DNA of 61,583 nt, from positions 472,374 through 533,956 of the forward strand of contig DISW01000023.1 in assembly GCA_002422605.1 (NCBI GenBank), given 5' to 3'. The notes beneath the pieces are model-generated. The model ran no database searches. It worked only from the letters and a program-made list of their open reading frames with translations, and was not told the origin of the DNA. Source of the stretch: Bacteriovoracaceae bacterium UBA6200. GTDB taxonomy: Bacteria > Bdellovibrionota > Bacteriovoracia > Bacteriovoracales > Bacteriovoracaceae. This document shows positions 50,517-59,503 of this stretch, in pieces. Every line of letters begins with the position of its first letter. Within the stretch, counting starts at the first letter, position 1. Made by a program: the position numbers and the translations under genes.

Positions 50517-50824
50517 TGCAGCTCCCGCATCCTATCCAGCGCCCGGTATTCAACCATCTTCATAAAAGAGAGAACGAAATCTTTTCTTTCATCATTTCTT
50601 AAGGCCCCAATGGCCGTCTTTTTTCTTTCCAGTGAATGGTGACGTTCAATCTGTTTATAAACCCGATGAACAGTCTCCGCGGCACGGGAGAAAGACATTT
50701 TTTTAATCTCACTTTTATCAGCGAAGGATTCATGAATCCAATCCTGAAAAAACAATGGAAAATAACCGGAGCTTCCTGCCTCGATTAATTGGTCCAAACC
50801 TTGTGCATCCTGCATCTTGCGCAT
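50513..50824 (-). CDS. Small helical cytoplasmic protein
   Basis: 103 residues, no signal peptide. Strongly basic and helical (HESFADKSEIKKMSFSRAAETVHRVYKQIERHHSLERKK, then ALRNDERKDFVLSFMKMVEYRALDRMRELH). No domain recognised. First gene of a three-gene coupled set leading to the secreted protein and the coiled-coil protein; AGGAG precedes the start. Confidence 0.6.
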   Translation of the reverse strand: MRKMQDAQGLDQLIEAGSSGYFPLFFQDWIHESFADKSEIKKMSFSRAAETVHRVYKQIERHHSLERKKTAIGALRNDERKDFVLSFMKMVEYRALDRMRELH

Positions 50825-50907
50825 AAAACTCCTTTTCGCTCTTTAATCTTAACCGGAGAGTGTTATGATGGTTGAGAGGGTAGCTTTTGCCATTCTCAGG
50901 AGCTTAC

Positions 50908-51300
50908 GTGGAAAAAAAAGACGATTTCTATATTTCAGATGAGTTAGCCGAGTGGATGGGATTAAAAAAATCTAATTACCTGTCTAGATTAATCCAGAAC
51001 ATGGACCCTAATGACATCCCACTCGAGAAATATCATTTATTTGATCAATACATCCAAGGAACACTCGAGGATCCCGATCGGACTTATGAGTTCATTGAAG
51101 ACGGGTATGTGATCAGAACTTATCTCCGTACTTACCAGAATTCGCAGAATTTCCATCAGATCATTATTGGCGTTGTTAATGAAGACCCTGAAAACAAATC
51201 TAAAGTTTTCATTCCGGTCATGAGTTTTGTTTCTAATGATGGAAATCTAGTGAAAGAATTTTGTGAGGGAGAGGTTATCGCTCGCCCCACACTCAATTAA
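50908..51300 (+). CDS. Conserved-looking hypothetical protein
   Basis: 130 residues from the GTG at 50908, which has AGGAG 5 bases upstream; the open frame extends to a TTG at 50887. Acidic N terminus (YISDELAEWMGLKKSNYLSRLIQNMDP), then a mixed alpha/beta C-terminal half ending FVSNDGNLVKEFCEGEVIARP. Resembles a single small folded domain. No recognised family. Its stop abuts that of the convergent lipoprotein gene with no spacer. Confidence 0.6.
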   Translation: MEKKDDFYISDELAEWMGLKKSNYLSRLIQNMDPNDIPLEKYHLFDQYIQGTLEDPDRTYEFIEDGYVIRTYLRTYQNSQNFHQIIIGVVNEDPENKSKVFIPVMSFVSNDGNLVKEFCEGEVIARPTLN

Positions 51301-52020
51301 TTATTTCAATCTGATATCAAGATAAGAATTACTGTAAGTCGATTTGAAGCGAGTACAGATTTGATTCATATAATTAGTTGCTTCTGATGCACAGAAGGCA
51401 CTTGTTCTCGCACCGGCCGGACATTGTGTGAAAGCATAAGCGCAATTGTTATTGCTTGATGGGCCGTAAGGACATACGTTGGCAGGCCAGTTAAGGTAGC
51501 CTTGCATGCAGTTAAAGTATTCAGGTAGAAGAGGTTCCTTCATCACAATTACGCCATTAATAGGGCGATCACTAAATCCCGCTCGGTCTTTGTAAAGTTT
51601 CCCCGTCACGACCGTTCCGGCCGTTGTGTAAGTACACTGGGGTTGACCAAGATAGGTCGAGCTGTTATCTGCCGCTTTGTAAGTTGGAATAAGGCATACT
51701 CTTGTCGAAGACGAAGTCAGACTCGGTTTAAATCTAATGAGGGATTCATCCTGAGTACTTTGGCAAAGACCAAACCAACCTATATCAATTGTCTGATACT
51801 TATTTGAGAGATCACAATTCTGCCAACCATCATTCACACCACTGCCTGTGCTTCCAGTTTGATTTCCGGTGGAAGGGCTTGGATTGAATGTACCAGATTG
51901 ATTGCCGGGATCCTGTAACGAGCCACTGTTTACCCAACTCTGCGGGGCGCGTGTCCTTTGAGGAGCATCACAGCCAATCAATAGGGTAAGTAAGGAGAAA
52001 AATATAAGAGACTTTTTCAT
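51301..52020 (-). CDS. Cysteine-rich lipoprotein
   Basis: 239 residues with lipobox LLIGC; lipidated cysteine near residue 17. Residues about 25-65 are a flexible Ser/Gly/Asn/Pro/Thr linker, then a compact domain with nine or ten cysteines (NCAYAFTQCPAGARTSAFCASEATNYMNQICTRF) expected to form disulfides in the envelope or at the cell surface. No known family. Monocistronic, on the minus strand. Confidence 0.65.
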   Translation of the reverse strand: MKKSLIFFSLLTLLIGCDAPQRTRAPQSWVNSGSLQDPGNQSGTFNPSPSTGNQTGSTGSGVNDGWQNCDLSNKYQTIDIGWFGLCQSTQDESLIRFKPSLTSSSTRVCLIPTYKAADNSSTYLGQPQCTYTTAGTVVTGKLYKDRAGFSDRPINGVIVMKEPLLPEYFNCMQGYLNWPANVCPYGPSSNNNCAYAFTQCPAGARTSAFCASEATNYMNQICTRFKSTYSNSYLDIRLK

Positions 52021-52108
52021 AATCGAGTCCTCTAATCCGACTAATACATCCTACTATTCGGCAGATAGAAAAATATCATGAGTTTTTTCTTTGGACCGAT
52101 AAATAAGC

Positions 52109-52114
52109 TATAAT
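52109..52114 (+). promoter_or_regulatory. TATAAT element upstream of the membrane-anchored protein gene
   Basis: A consensus TATAAT followed by G lies 28 bases before the ATG at 52142. The corresponding -35 position is T-rich (TTTCTT) and weak. A T-rich leader with AAAGG follows. Confidence 0.35.
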
Positions 52115-52141
52115 GAGAGATAGTTTTTTTAAAGGTTTAGC

Positions 52142-53368
52142 ATGCGTTGGCTTTTAGGCTTGGTCTTAACCATAGGATTGGCAGTGATCGGCGGATATAT
52201 CTTTTTAAAAGGTTATCCCTATCAACTCTATTCTGGATGGATAGAGGGTAATAATTGGAATCGTTATTACAATATCCCTAATTATTCAAAATCCTATTTG
52301 AAACCGGGATCTTTTGAGGCGATTCCTCCTTATAATGAAGATTATGCTCAGCTTTGGCGGGAATTTCCTCTGCAAAATGCAAATATCCCTCTTCCTGTGA
52401 GACATCCTCTTTTCCAAACCGTACCAGTGATTGATGCCAAAGATACTAAGAGACCTCCACAACTTGGAATGATTATTCTTACGCCCAATGGGCGAGAGCT
52501 ATCACGAATCTACACTTTGCCTCTGACCCTTTATCAGGATCATTCTCAAGGTCAGGATTTATTTAAATTACCTTTTGTCAGGAACCGTATTCTTAAATTT
52601 GATCGCGAAAAACTTTGGAAAGATCTTTTTTCTTTTGAGATTAAAGTCCATTCGAAATCGCTGGAGGACATGATCTATGATCTTTATGTTCTTCACTTAC
52701 GTTCAAAATATCTTCCTGCAGGGACAGTGAAATACGGACTCATTAAAAACGGCCAGCAGGCCCTGATTGAAATTACCTCAAAAGATAAGGATTACATTGT
52801 AGAATTGGTTTTAACTAATAACAGCGGAAGTATCTATTCCTATCTTTTAAAAACAGAAAGAAACGATGATGATTCAATTAAGCTGCGTTCAAAATTTTTA
52901 GAGAGTATTTCGTTCCATCCCATAGACCCGGCCATGGGTAACTTTCTCTACAAGGAATTCAAACAGCTCAATTTCGCACGACAAGTGGATCAGGAAGGGA
53001 TGCTTTATCTTTTTTCTGCCTGGTCTCAGGATCTGGAAAGTCAGGAACTTTTAAAAGAGATGATCTTTTATCTTGAACGCGGGAAAAATCGTGGAGCACA
53101 GTTGAATCCTCTTTATAAGTATGCCCTGAGAAAATATGGGAAGACTTTTACAACAAAAATGTCCGGAGAAATTGATGGAGATGCTGAGCTTGCCTTACAG
53201 CGGAAAATTGAAATGGAAGAGATGTACAGGAAGCTTGAAGCCGAAAACGAAAAGATGAAACCGGAAGTTGTTCCGGAACTCACTCCAGATGAAAAAATGA
53301 ATCTTTATCTTAAAAAGGCCAAAGAAGAAGGGCCGGTTAAAGATAAGAGCGATATGACGATCCACTAA
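52142..53368 (+). CDS. Membrane-anchored protein of unknown function
   Basis: 408 residues. An N-terminal membrane segment (about residues 3-22, WLLGLVLTIGLAVIGGYIFL) is followed by a large exported domain: beta-rich at first (GMIILTPNGRELSRIYTLPLTLYQ), helical later, with a Lys/Glu-rich coiled tail (EMEEMYRKLEAENEKMKPE). No catalytic motif recognised. Converges with the N-formylglutamate amidohydrolase-like gene with a 4-base stop overlap. Confidence 0.6.
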   Translation: MRWLLGLVLTIGLAVIGGYIFLKGYPYQLYSGWIEGNNWNRYYNIPNYSKSYLKPGSFEAIPPYNEDYAQLWREFPLQNANIPLPVRHPLFQTVPVIDAKDTKRPPQLGMIILTPNGRELSRIYTLPLTLYQDHSQGQDLFKLPFVRNRILKFDREKLWKDLFSFEIKVHSKSLEDMIYDLYVLHLRSKYLPAGTVKYGLIKNGQQALIEITSKDKDYIVELVLTNNSGSIYSYLLKTERNDDDSIKLRSKFLESISFHPIDPAMGNFLYKEFKQLNFARQVDQEGMLYLFSAWSQDLESQELLKEMIFYLERGKNRGAQLNPLYKYALRKYGKTFTTKMSGEIDGDAELALQRKIEMEEMYRKLEAENEKMKPEVVPELTPDEKMNLYLKKAKEEGPVKDKSDMTIH

Positions 53369-54180
53369 GAATCAAATTTTTCAAAACCTTTGATGAGAAC
53401 TTCCGTAAGCATTGGGCGTAAATGGGCCACTTTCTCTGGAACCAATTCCTTGGTCGTTTCATTCATGTAGATGCTTCGATTAATTTCGATTTGAATATTA
53501 TTGGTTCTAAAGCCATCAACATATTCAGTCACAAAACCGCCAATGTAGGGTTCGTTGAAGCTTGCTTCATGGCCTTGTTCAGTCAATGCATGTTGGAAGT
53601 ATTGAATGAATTCAGGAACGCAAGTTTTTCCACGACGATCTGATAAACAAAAATCTGCACGATGAGTGCTTTGATTCGGGTTTTGCTTTAGATGATATTC
53701 TGTCGGTTTCGACGGCATACTATGGAGATCAATCATCGATACAGGACCTTTTTTTCTTTTTTCCAGATCCATTAAAGATGATTTTAAGATTTCATAATAG
53801 GGGCGATGATATATTTCGATAAAGCTCTGAGTTTCTTCATCTGTTGGATCTTTAACGACTAAGGATTTTCCTTGTGTGTTTTGTTTCCAAAAAAGAACAC
53901 AGTTACTTTCGGCACGATTGAGATCCACACAAATTCTATGGACGTGAGCAACTAATACAGCGATACCGGCATTCTGAAGAGCTTCGATATCGATTAGCTC
54001 ATTAACCTTAAAATCGACATCTTCCTTATAGGCCCTCAAATCGCCTGAAAGAAAGGAATTGAAGGCTTCAGGGATATTCTCGCCCGAATGAGGGATAGAA
54101 AGAAGGCCTCGATACTGGCTTCCTAGAGGGGCGTAATAGTCGAATAAGGGGGATTTTTGGGGATGATCTAGCTTAAACAT
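53365..54180 (-). CDS. N-formylglutamate amidohydrolase family protein
   Basis: 271 residues. Family landmarks: SIPHSGENIP near residue 28 (metal-binding His), KEDVDFKVNEL, HVHRICVDLNRAES (His and substrate Arg), SMIDLHSMPS (metal-binding Asp-His) and the C-terminal FVTEYVDGFRTNNIQIEINRSIYM. Such enzymes remove formyl groups from N-formylglutamate in histidine breakdown, and relatives hydrolyse other N-acyl amino acids. No histidine-degradation genes lie nearby, so the substrate is open. Confidence 0.87.
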   Translation of the reverse strand: MFKLDHPQKSPLFDYYAPLGSQYRGLLSIPHSGENIPEAFNSFLSGDLRAYKEDVDFKVNELIDIEALQNAGIAVLVAHVHRICVDLNRAESNCVLFWKQNTQGKSLVVKDPTDEETQSFIEIYHRPYYEILKSSLMDLEKRKKGPVSMIDLHSMPSKPTEYHLKQNPNQSTHRADFCLSDRRGKTCVPEFIQYFQHALTEQGHEASFNEPYIGGFVTEYVDGFRTNNIQIEINRSIYMNETTKELVPEKVAHLRPMLTEVLIKGFEKFDS

Positions 54181-54277
54181 ATGAAAAAATTACCATAAAA
54201 TCCGGCTATTCGTCTATGTGTCTCTTTCTAAAATGGTCTTAGTTGGTTATAAAGGGGGTATTCCATTAGAGGTCATT

Positions 54278-55576
54278 ATGAAGTTTCCCGGTCGCCGTAA
54301 TACCAAGCACTATTTCCCTGTTGAAGACAAACAAAGAAGCTCGTTTGATGATGAGATCAACCGACCTGGTAATGTGTATGTCGTAGGCATTGATCAGTTG
54401 TTGGTGGATATTGAAATTCCTGTGAGTGAGGAGTTTTTAATTCATCACGGCTTTAAAAAAAGTGAATCTTATATCATAGATGACACACTGGCCGATTCAA
54501 TTTATTGGGAACATAAAAATAATGGTACTATCTCGGGAGAGTTCCCTGGTGGGGCCGTTGGTAACACTCTTCATAATTATTCAATCCTTTCTGATTGTCC
54601 TTCAGTGGCACTAGGAACAATCAATAAAAATATTGAACTTGGTGATTACGCTTTCAAATACATTTGCAATACCAGCTCTAAAGTGAATCTTACTTATCTC
54701 CAACCTTGCCCTAGACCTATGGGAAGGGCACTGTGTTTTGTCGCTCCAGACGGAGAAAGAACTTTCGCTATCAGTAAGGGGTGCATGAACGATCTTTCGA
54801 TAGATTTCATACCTACTGATGTAATTGAAAATTCCGCTGCCCTGTTAGTTTCGGCCTACACTTTAAGAGACGAAAAATCTCCCATATATAAATCTACGCT
54901 AAGGGCCTTAGAGATTGCGAAGGCCGCAAATGTTCCAGTGGTCCTCTCCCTGGGAACGAGCGGTCTTGTGAATGAGAAGAAAGATCTTCTCCTTGAAATC
55001 ATTCCTAAATATATTTCAGTCATTGCAATGAATGAGTCAGAAGCACTTTCCTTGACTGGGATTACTGATCCATTACTATCTGCTGAGAAGGCCCTGGACT
55101 TTTGTGATATGGTCTTGTTAACCGTTGGTTCCAGAGGTCTCTATATCGGTGCCATCACTGATCTTGAGCAGGCACGACCTACCAAGGAAGCTCTTCATAC
55201 CAAATCAATTGTTGAATATAATAAATTTGAATATTCTCGCGCTCAAAGAAGAAGTGAGTGCAAGGAAGTACTTAAGGTCTACACTCACATTAATCCTTTC
55301 CGTGGTGGGCCTATTATGATTAAGAATACCAATGGGGCAGGAGATGCGGCCTTAGCGGCAGTTCTTCATGACCTGTCTGCAAATCTCTATCATAAAAACC
55401 GAGTACCTAATTCTCCTAAACATGTAGCGAATTTTTTAACATACTCTTCGATCTCTCAAATCAGTAAATACGCTAACCGCGTGTCTTTTGAAGTGTTAAC
55501 TCAGAATTCTCCTCGTCTCCTTCGTGGACTTCCTGAAAGAGAAGACGGTTTGGAAGAAGCTTACTGGGCCAAATAA
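54278..55576 (+). CDS. gsk: Inosine/guanosine kinase, PfkB family
   Basis: 432 residues from the ATG at 54278, preceded by AGAGG; MKFPGRRNTKHYFPV matches the enterobacterial Gsk N terminus and decides the start over an earlier one at 54218. Phosphorylates guanosine and inosine to GMP and IMP (purine salvage). GEFPGGAVGNTLHN supplies the nucleoside-binding Gly-Gly; NTNGAGDAALAAV carries the catalytic Asp and anion hole of PfkB kinases. Consistent with a predator recycling prey nucleosides (inference). Its stop overlaps the next start by one base. Confidence 0.93.
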   Translation: MKFPGRRNTKHYFPVEDKQRSSFDDEINRPGNVYVVGIDQLLVDIEIPVSEEFLIHHGFKKSESYIIDDTLADSIYWEHKNNGTISGEFPGGAVGNTLHNYSILSDCPSVALGTINKNIELGDYAFKYICNTSSKVNLTYLQPCPRPMGRALCFVAPDGERTFAISKGCMNDLSIDFIPTDVIENSAALLVSAYTLRDEKSPIYKSTLRALEIAKAANVPVVLSLGTSGLVNEKKDLLLEIIPKYISVIAMNESEALSLTGITDPLLSAEKALDFCDMVLLTVGSRGLYIGAITDLEQARPTKEALHTKSIVEYNKFEYSRAQRRSECKEVLKVYTHINPFRGGPIMIKNTNGAGDAALAAVLHDLSANLYHKNRVPNSPKHVANFLTYSSISQISKYANRVSFEVLTQNSPRLLRGLPEREDGLEEAYWAK

Positions 55577-56553
55577 TGGCCCAGGATCAGACTAAAAAAG
55601 AAGCCTTGTTCAATGAAGTGAAGGGATCTCTCTTTGAGTATTTAGTTGCACGGGAAATTGCCATTAAAGGCCAGGGAGAACTGCTTTTTCAGGGAAGTCT
55701 TGATCGCAATTATTTAACGGTTCTCTCCCAACAAGACCGAATGGTAAGACAATTTTATCCTGAGATGCTTCCTTTCTTAAATCAAGTCTCAAAGCTTGCA
55801 GCATCAAGTATTATTGATTTTCTGAAGATTGTGCCCCTTGACCCGAGAGTTGTTGGTAAATTTTCAAACTCCTCATTGTCAAATGAAATTCATGAAGCCG
55901 ACTTACTTTTAAAGGTGAGAGATGGACATTTGCCCGTGAGTCTTAAGCTGAATAAAAAGAATGCTTTTGTTAATACTAAGAGCGGCGGGATTAAAAGTTT
56001 CTTTTCCCAATACTTTCCTTTTATTCCATCTTCCTTCCAACATGACTTCAATCAGTTTGTTGATATGGAATTTAACCGCATGGCCTTAGATCTGCATGCT
56101 CTTCATGATTTGGAGTTTTCAGGAAATTTTCAGTCGTGGGTGAAGAAGGGATATTCAGAACTGCCAGGTGAATTAGATGAAGATTCCCGAAAAGTTTTAA
56201 AGGCCTATTACGCGCGGATTGCTCTTGAAATGCATCGAATTTTATCTCATGCCTTTTCAATCGATCATAAAGCCTTAAGAAGGTCACTTCCTGTGCTTAT
56301 GGGATTTGGAAATTCTCAAATCCTTCAGGTTATTTGCTATCATGATTTTCCACACGGACAAGATCATACCATTCAGATCCATTCGTATGAAGAAATTGCT
56401 TCAGTGCTTGATAAGGCCGAATTGAGGCCTTTTGGTGATATATCAAGTATCGAGTTTTCTTTGGGTAACTGGTCACTTCAGATCAGAGTGAAACCCATGA
56501 ATAAGTTTACGACTACAGCGATTAAGATTAATTGTTCGGTAAAACTCAAGTAA
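55576..56553 (+). CDS. Possible PD-(D/E)XK-type nuclease-like protein
   Basis: 325 residues, no known name. Around residue 103 the text NEIHEADLLLKVRDGHLPVSLKLNKKNAFVNTKSGG has the spacing of a nuclease active site: acidic residues, a strand with Asp, about 12 residues, then S-L-K, followed by an NTKSGG turn. This resembles restriction-endonuclease-fold proteins, but no partner methyltransferase is present. The rest is helical (LDLHALHDLEFSG, HRILSHAF) with a beta C terminus. Coupled to gsk through TAATG. A non-nuclease role is possible. Confidence 0.45.
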   Translation: MAQDQTKKEALFNEVKGSLFEYLVAREIAIKGQGELLFQGSLDRNYLTVLSQQDRMVRQFYPEMLPFLNQVSKLAASSIIDFLKIVPLDPRVVGKFSNSSLSNEIHEADLLLKVRDGHLPVSLKLNKKNAFVNTKSGGIKSFFSQYFPFIPSSFQHDFNQFVDMEFNRMALDLHALHDLEFSGNFQSWVKKGYSELPGELDEDSRKVLKAYYARIALEMHRILSHAFSIDHKALRRSLPVLMGFGNSQILQVICYHDFPHGQDHTIQIHSYEEIASVLDKAELRPFGDISSIEFSLGNWSLQIRVKPMNKFTTTAIKINCSVKLK

Positions 56554-57120
56554 TCAAGCGGCCCAGTGTTTTTTTACCAGGTCACTATCCAGCTTTTGAA
56601 TTTCGAATTTATATTCTCTTCTACCAATGAGAGTGTGTGCACAATCTAGCCAGATAGGAGAGTTGGCAGTGGCAATGAATACTGATTTTTCTTTTGTGAT
56701 TTGTAGCAAATTTTTTTTGAAACTTTGTAGATGGAAGGAAGAATAGAGATCCTCATTCATGTCGATCAGTAAATTTTTAGTAGGATTAAGGGCACCTTTT
56801 AAATAACTGACTAAAAAGCGTTCCCAGTTTTCGGCCTTAGCTGCTTCAAGAGTAGGTCGTTTAATCAGATTCAACAATGCCGCCCAGTCAGATCTTGCTC
56901 CCATCTGAAACTCTTCACAATTCTTAAAACCTATCTCAAGTTGCAAATTCTCCATTAAGGAGAGGTGCGGGTGTAGCGAATTTTCAGCTTCTATGTACGA
57001 GAAGGTATGATTCTTTCCAGGGGCAGTGGACCTTAAGAACTGTAATAGATCCTTCAGGACTTTGTTGTCCTGTGCGTTTTTCTGAAAAAGATAGAATCCA
57101 TAAAGATTGAGTGCATCCAT
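56554..57120 (-). CDS. ABC-ATPase-like protein lacking Walker A
   Basis: 188 residues. It reads like the C-terminal half of an ABC ATPase: HLSLMENLQLEIG (the family segment after the Q loop), GARSDWAALLNLI, then NLLIDMNEDLYSS in the Walker B position (hydrophobics, Asp, but Asn-Glu rather than Asp-Glu-Pro) and SVFIATANSPIWLDCAHTLIG in the H-loop position. There is no Walker A loop and the LSGGQ signature is absent, so ATPase activity is unlikely. Possibly a regulatory or decayed paralogue. Divergent from the MnmA-like gene. Confidence 0.45.
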   Translation of the reverse strand: MDALNLYGFYLFQKNAQDNKVLKDLLQFLRSTAPGKNHTFSYIEAENSLHPHLSLMENLQLEIGFKNCEEFQMGARSDWAALLNLIKRPTLEAAKAENWERFLVSYLKGALNPTKNLLIDMNEDLYSSFHLQSFKKNLLQITKEKSVFIATANSPIWLDCAHTLIGRREYKFEIQKLDSDLVKKHWAA

Positions 57121-57144
57121 CTTAGTCTTTATCGGGAAATCAGC

Positions 57145-58386
57145 GTGGAACCTTACAAGAAACTCCCTTATAATACCTCAATGGATAAGAAAAAAGAGCT
57201 GAAAGGCCTGTATAATTCCGACAAGAAAGATCGGAAAGAAAAGATTGTGCTGGGACTTTCCGGGAGCATGGATTCATTGGTTTCTGCCTATTTACTCAAA
57301 ATTCAAAAGTATGAGCTACTGGCCTATACCGTAGTCACCAGTACTGATGAAGAATTTAAAGATGGCCGGAGTTTGTTTTCCTGTCATCTTGAACAAGCAC
57401 GTCTTGAGAAGCTTAAAGAGTTTTGCCATAAATTAGGTATCCCTCATCAAGTGATTAAAGCTTCGGAAGATTTTAAGGAATACGTCATAGGAAGCTGGAC
57501 GGCAGATAGAGTTTCAGGGAAATATGCTAACCCGTGCCTCAACTGTCATGATCTAAGAATGCAACTTCTTTATCAGAAAATGCTTGAGGTTGGTGCGAGC
57601 TACATGGCCACAGGCCATTATGCAAAAGTTTTTCATCATGAAGCTCACGATACAGTTTTTTTACATACCTCAAATGACGGGGAGATTGATCAATCGGGCA
57701 TCCTGGCCCGCCTTCCCAGAGAGATTTTAAATTCTTTAATCTTGCCTTTGTCCGATTTAGGACAAAAAGAAGTTTTAAAGTTGGCCGAAAACTTTGGAAT
57801 ATCGATTCTAAATAAAGAAGTTAAATTTGGTGACTGCTTGAGTTCTGATCAAATTGATTTAATCACAGAAAATGTTCCGCCCGGTTTCTTAAAAGAAGGT
57901 ATTTTTAAAGATGATGATCCTGGATCAGATTTGGGGGATCATCTGGGGGTTCAAAACTATGCTTATGGTGAACAACTCGACATTCGTGAAAATGGTCGTC
58001 TAAAGAAACTGAGAGTAGGCAAATTTAATTTCTATTCTAAGGATATTACTCTTGTGGATGAAAGTTTTTTCAATCGAAAGAATATACTTTTGGTTGATTG
58101 TCATTTCTCAGAGGACGTCTCATGGTTAGAGCCTCTCAAAGGGTATTTGAAGAATGCATCAAAGCAAGAATCTGAATGCTGGATCCAAAGAAAAAGTTTA
58201 TCTTCCGTATCGGTTGAGCTGAATGAAGAGCATCCCTTCTTAGAAGGTGAAGTCGTTTCTATTGTTCGTAAGAAAGGTAAAAATGCTAAAGTGTATCTCT
58301 CTGGCAAAGTTCAATTATTGAAAGTGAGTGATAAAGAAGAAGGAGAGGAAAGTGATAAGAAAGTTAATTACGCTATCGATTTTTAG
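57145..58386 (+). CDS. Divergent MnmA-like PP-loop thiouridylase paralogue
   Basis: 413 residues. The PP-loop ATP motif is LGLSGSMDSLVSAYLL (residues 36-51), changed from the usual GGVDSS to GSMDSL. NPCLNCHDL at 129-137 puts a cysteine (C134) exactly where MnmA has its first catalytic Cys (NPDxLC), with an extra C131. MATGHYAKV is conserved, and GDCLSSDQ near residue 229 may supply the second catalytic Cys (C231). It should thiolate something like tRNA U34 or another acceptor. True mnmA is 2.3 kb downstream, so this is a paralogue. GTG start at 57145; ATG at 57181 is an alternative. Confidence 0.65.
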   Translation: MEPYKKLPYNTSMDKKKELKGLYNSDKKDRKEKIVLGLSGSMDSLVSAYLLKIQKYELLAYTVVTSTDEEFKDGRSLFSCHLEQARLEKLKEFCHKLGIPHQVIKASEDFKEYVIGSWTADRVSGKYANPCLNCHDLRMQLLYQKMLEVGASYMATGHYAKVFHHEAHDTVFLHTSNDGEIDQSGILARLPREILNSLILPLSDLGQKEVLKLAENFGISILNKEVKFGDCLSSDQIDLITENVPPGFLKEGIFKDDDPGSDLGDHLGVQNYAYGEQLDIRENGRLKKLRVGKFNFYSKDITLVDESFFNRKNILLVDCHFSEDVSWLEPLKGYLKNASKQESECWIQRKSLSSVSVELNEEHPFLEGEVVSIVRKKGKNAKVYLSGKVQLLKVSDKEEGEESDKKVNYAIDF

Positions 58387-59455
58387 TCTGGCCTTAAGTG
58401 CCCATGCGAGATCTCCTTCAACTTATTCCCAACTAAAAAATGATCTGCAGGGAGTGACGAAAAGAATTCTTATTGGATGGGTCAATGAGCTGGTAAATGT
58501 TTCTCAACCTTCTCGAATGGTGGGCCTTCCTGGTCATGATAAGGCCCGGGACTTTTTAAAAGAGGCGATTCTTAAAGCTGACACTAAGAAAACGGGAAAA
58601 CTCACAGTCTCTTCAATTGAACCTGAGCTCAGTTCTGTTAAGGCTTTTTATCAAAAAGATTTTGATGAAAAAATCGAAGGAAAACTTCCTAAGACCAGTC
58701 CCGATTATCAGAAATGGCTCAACTTTACTCAGTCCATGCAAAATCTTGCTCAGAGAAAATCTTCGGCAAAAGTTCAGAATATTGTCTGGGAAAAACCAGG
58801 TCTTAATCCCCAGAAAGTTCTGGTAGTGACAGCTCATTACGATACGATTTCTCATGATCTCAATACGCTTTTAGTAAAAGAATCGGAGCCAATGCCCGGA
58901 GCAAATTATAATGCTAGTGGTATTGCCGTGGCCTTGGGCCTGATTCAGGTTATGGCCAAATTTGATTTAAATTATTCTGTTCAGGTTGTATTTTTAGACT
59001 GGCAGGGGATTGGATTTCACGGCTCTGAACTCTACGCTAAAGAATTAAAAAAATCCGGCAAAGACATTATGGGAGTCGTTAATCTCGAAATGCTCGGACA
59101 GGACACGAGCTTCTTTGATAAAACAAAGAAAATTGGAAATATGTCAGTCTATTCCAGAGATAATACTGAAGAGAAAACTTGGGCCAAAAAGCTCCAAGGA
59201 CATGGTTCTAAAATGACCCCTAAAGTGGATTTCGAATTAAAACCCAATGACTTTTCTAACTCAGATAATTTTCGCTTTTGGGAAGAAGGATTTTTTTCGG
59301 TCACCTTCTCACAGAATTGGGAAGACGACTTCAATCCTAAGTTTTATCAGACCTCTCTCGATACTCCGGAAACTTTAAATCACGACACCCTTTGGTACGC
59401 ATATCAATACCTTGGAGGAGCGGTGATTGGGACACTTCTGGATCTAACTAAGTAA
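58352..59455 (+). CDS. Exported M28-peptidase-like protein, probably degenerate
   Basis: About 367 residues from the GTG at 58352, with GGAGAGG upstream; another GTG is at 58328. Signal peptide KLITLSIFSLALSAHA. The fold is M28 (aminopeptidase-like): VTAHYDTI keeps the first zinc ligand pair, but the bridging-Asp site reads PGANYNASG (usual PGADDNASG) and the catalytic Glu pair region reads LDWQGIGFHGSE (usual EE.GL.GS), and NLEML replaces NLDMI. Several ligands thus differ, so activity is doubtful. It overlaps the upstream thiouridylase-like gene by 35 bases. Confidence 0.6.
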   Translation: MIRKLITLSIFSLALSAHARSPSTYSQLKNDLQGVTKRILIGWVNELVNVSQPSRMVGLPGHDKARDFLKEAILKADTKKTGKLTVSSIEPELSSVKAFYQKDFDEKIEGKLPKTSPDYQKWLNFTQSMQNLAQRKSSAKVQNIVWEKPGLNPQKVLVVTAHYDTISHDLNTLLVKESEPMPGANYNASGIAVALGLIQVMAKFDLNYSVQVVFLDWQGIGFHGSELYAKELKKSGKDIMGVVNLEMLGQDTSFFDKTKKIGNMSVYSRDNTEEKTWAKKLQGHGSKMTPKVDFELKPNDFSNSDNFRFWEEGFFSVTFSQNWEDDFNPKFYQTSLDTPETLNHDTLWYAYQYLGGAVIGTLLDLTK

Positions 59456-59464
59456 ATAGGTGAG

Positions 59465-59484
59465 GGCCCTTGGAAAAAAGGGCC
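59465..59484. terminator. Hairpin between the M28-like gene and mnmA
   Basis: GGCCCTT (59465-59471), 6-base loop, AAGGGCC (59478-59484). No T tract follows, so termination would be weak; it might instead be part of the mnmA leader. Confidence 0.35.
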
Positions 59485-59503
59485 AAATCCGCTATAAAAC
59501 GGC

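Noticed and set aside
56554..58386. Restriction-modification or other defence island around the PD-(D/E)XK-like gene
   Set aside because: No methyltransferase, helicase, toxin or mobile-element gene is nearby; neighbours are salvage and tRNA-modification genes.
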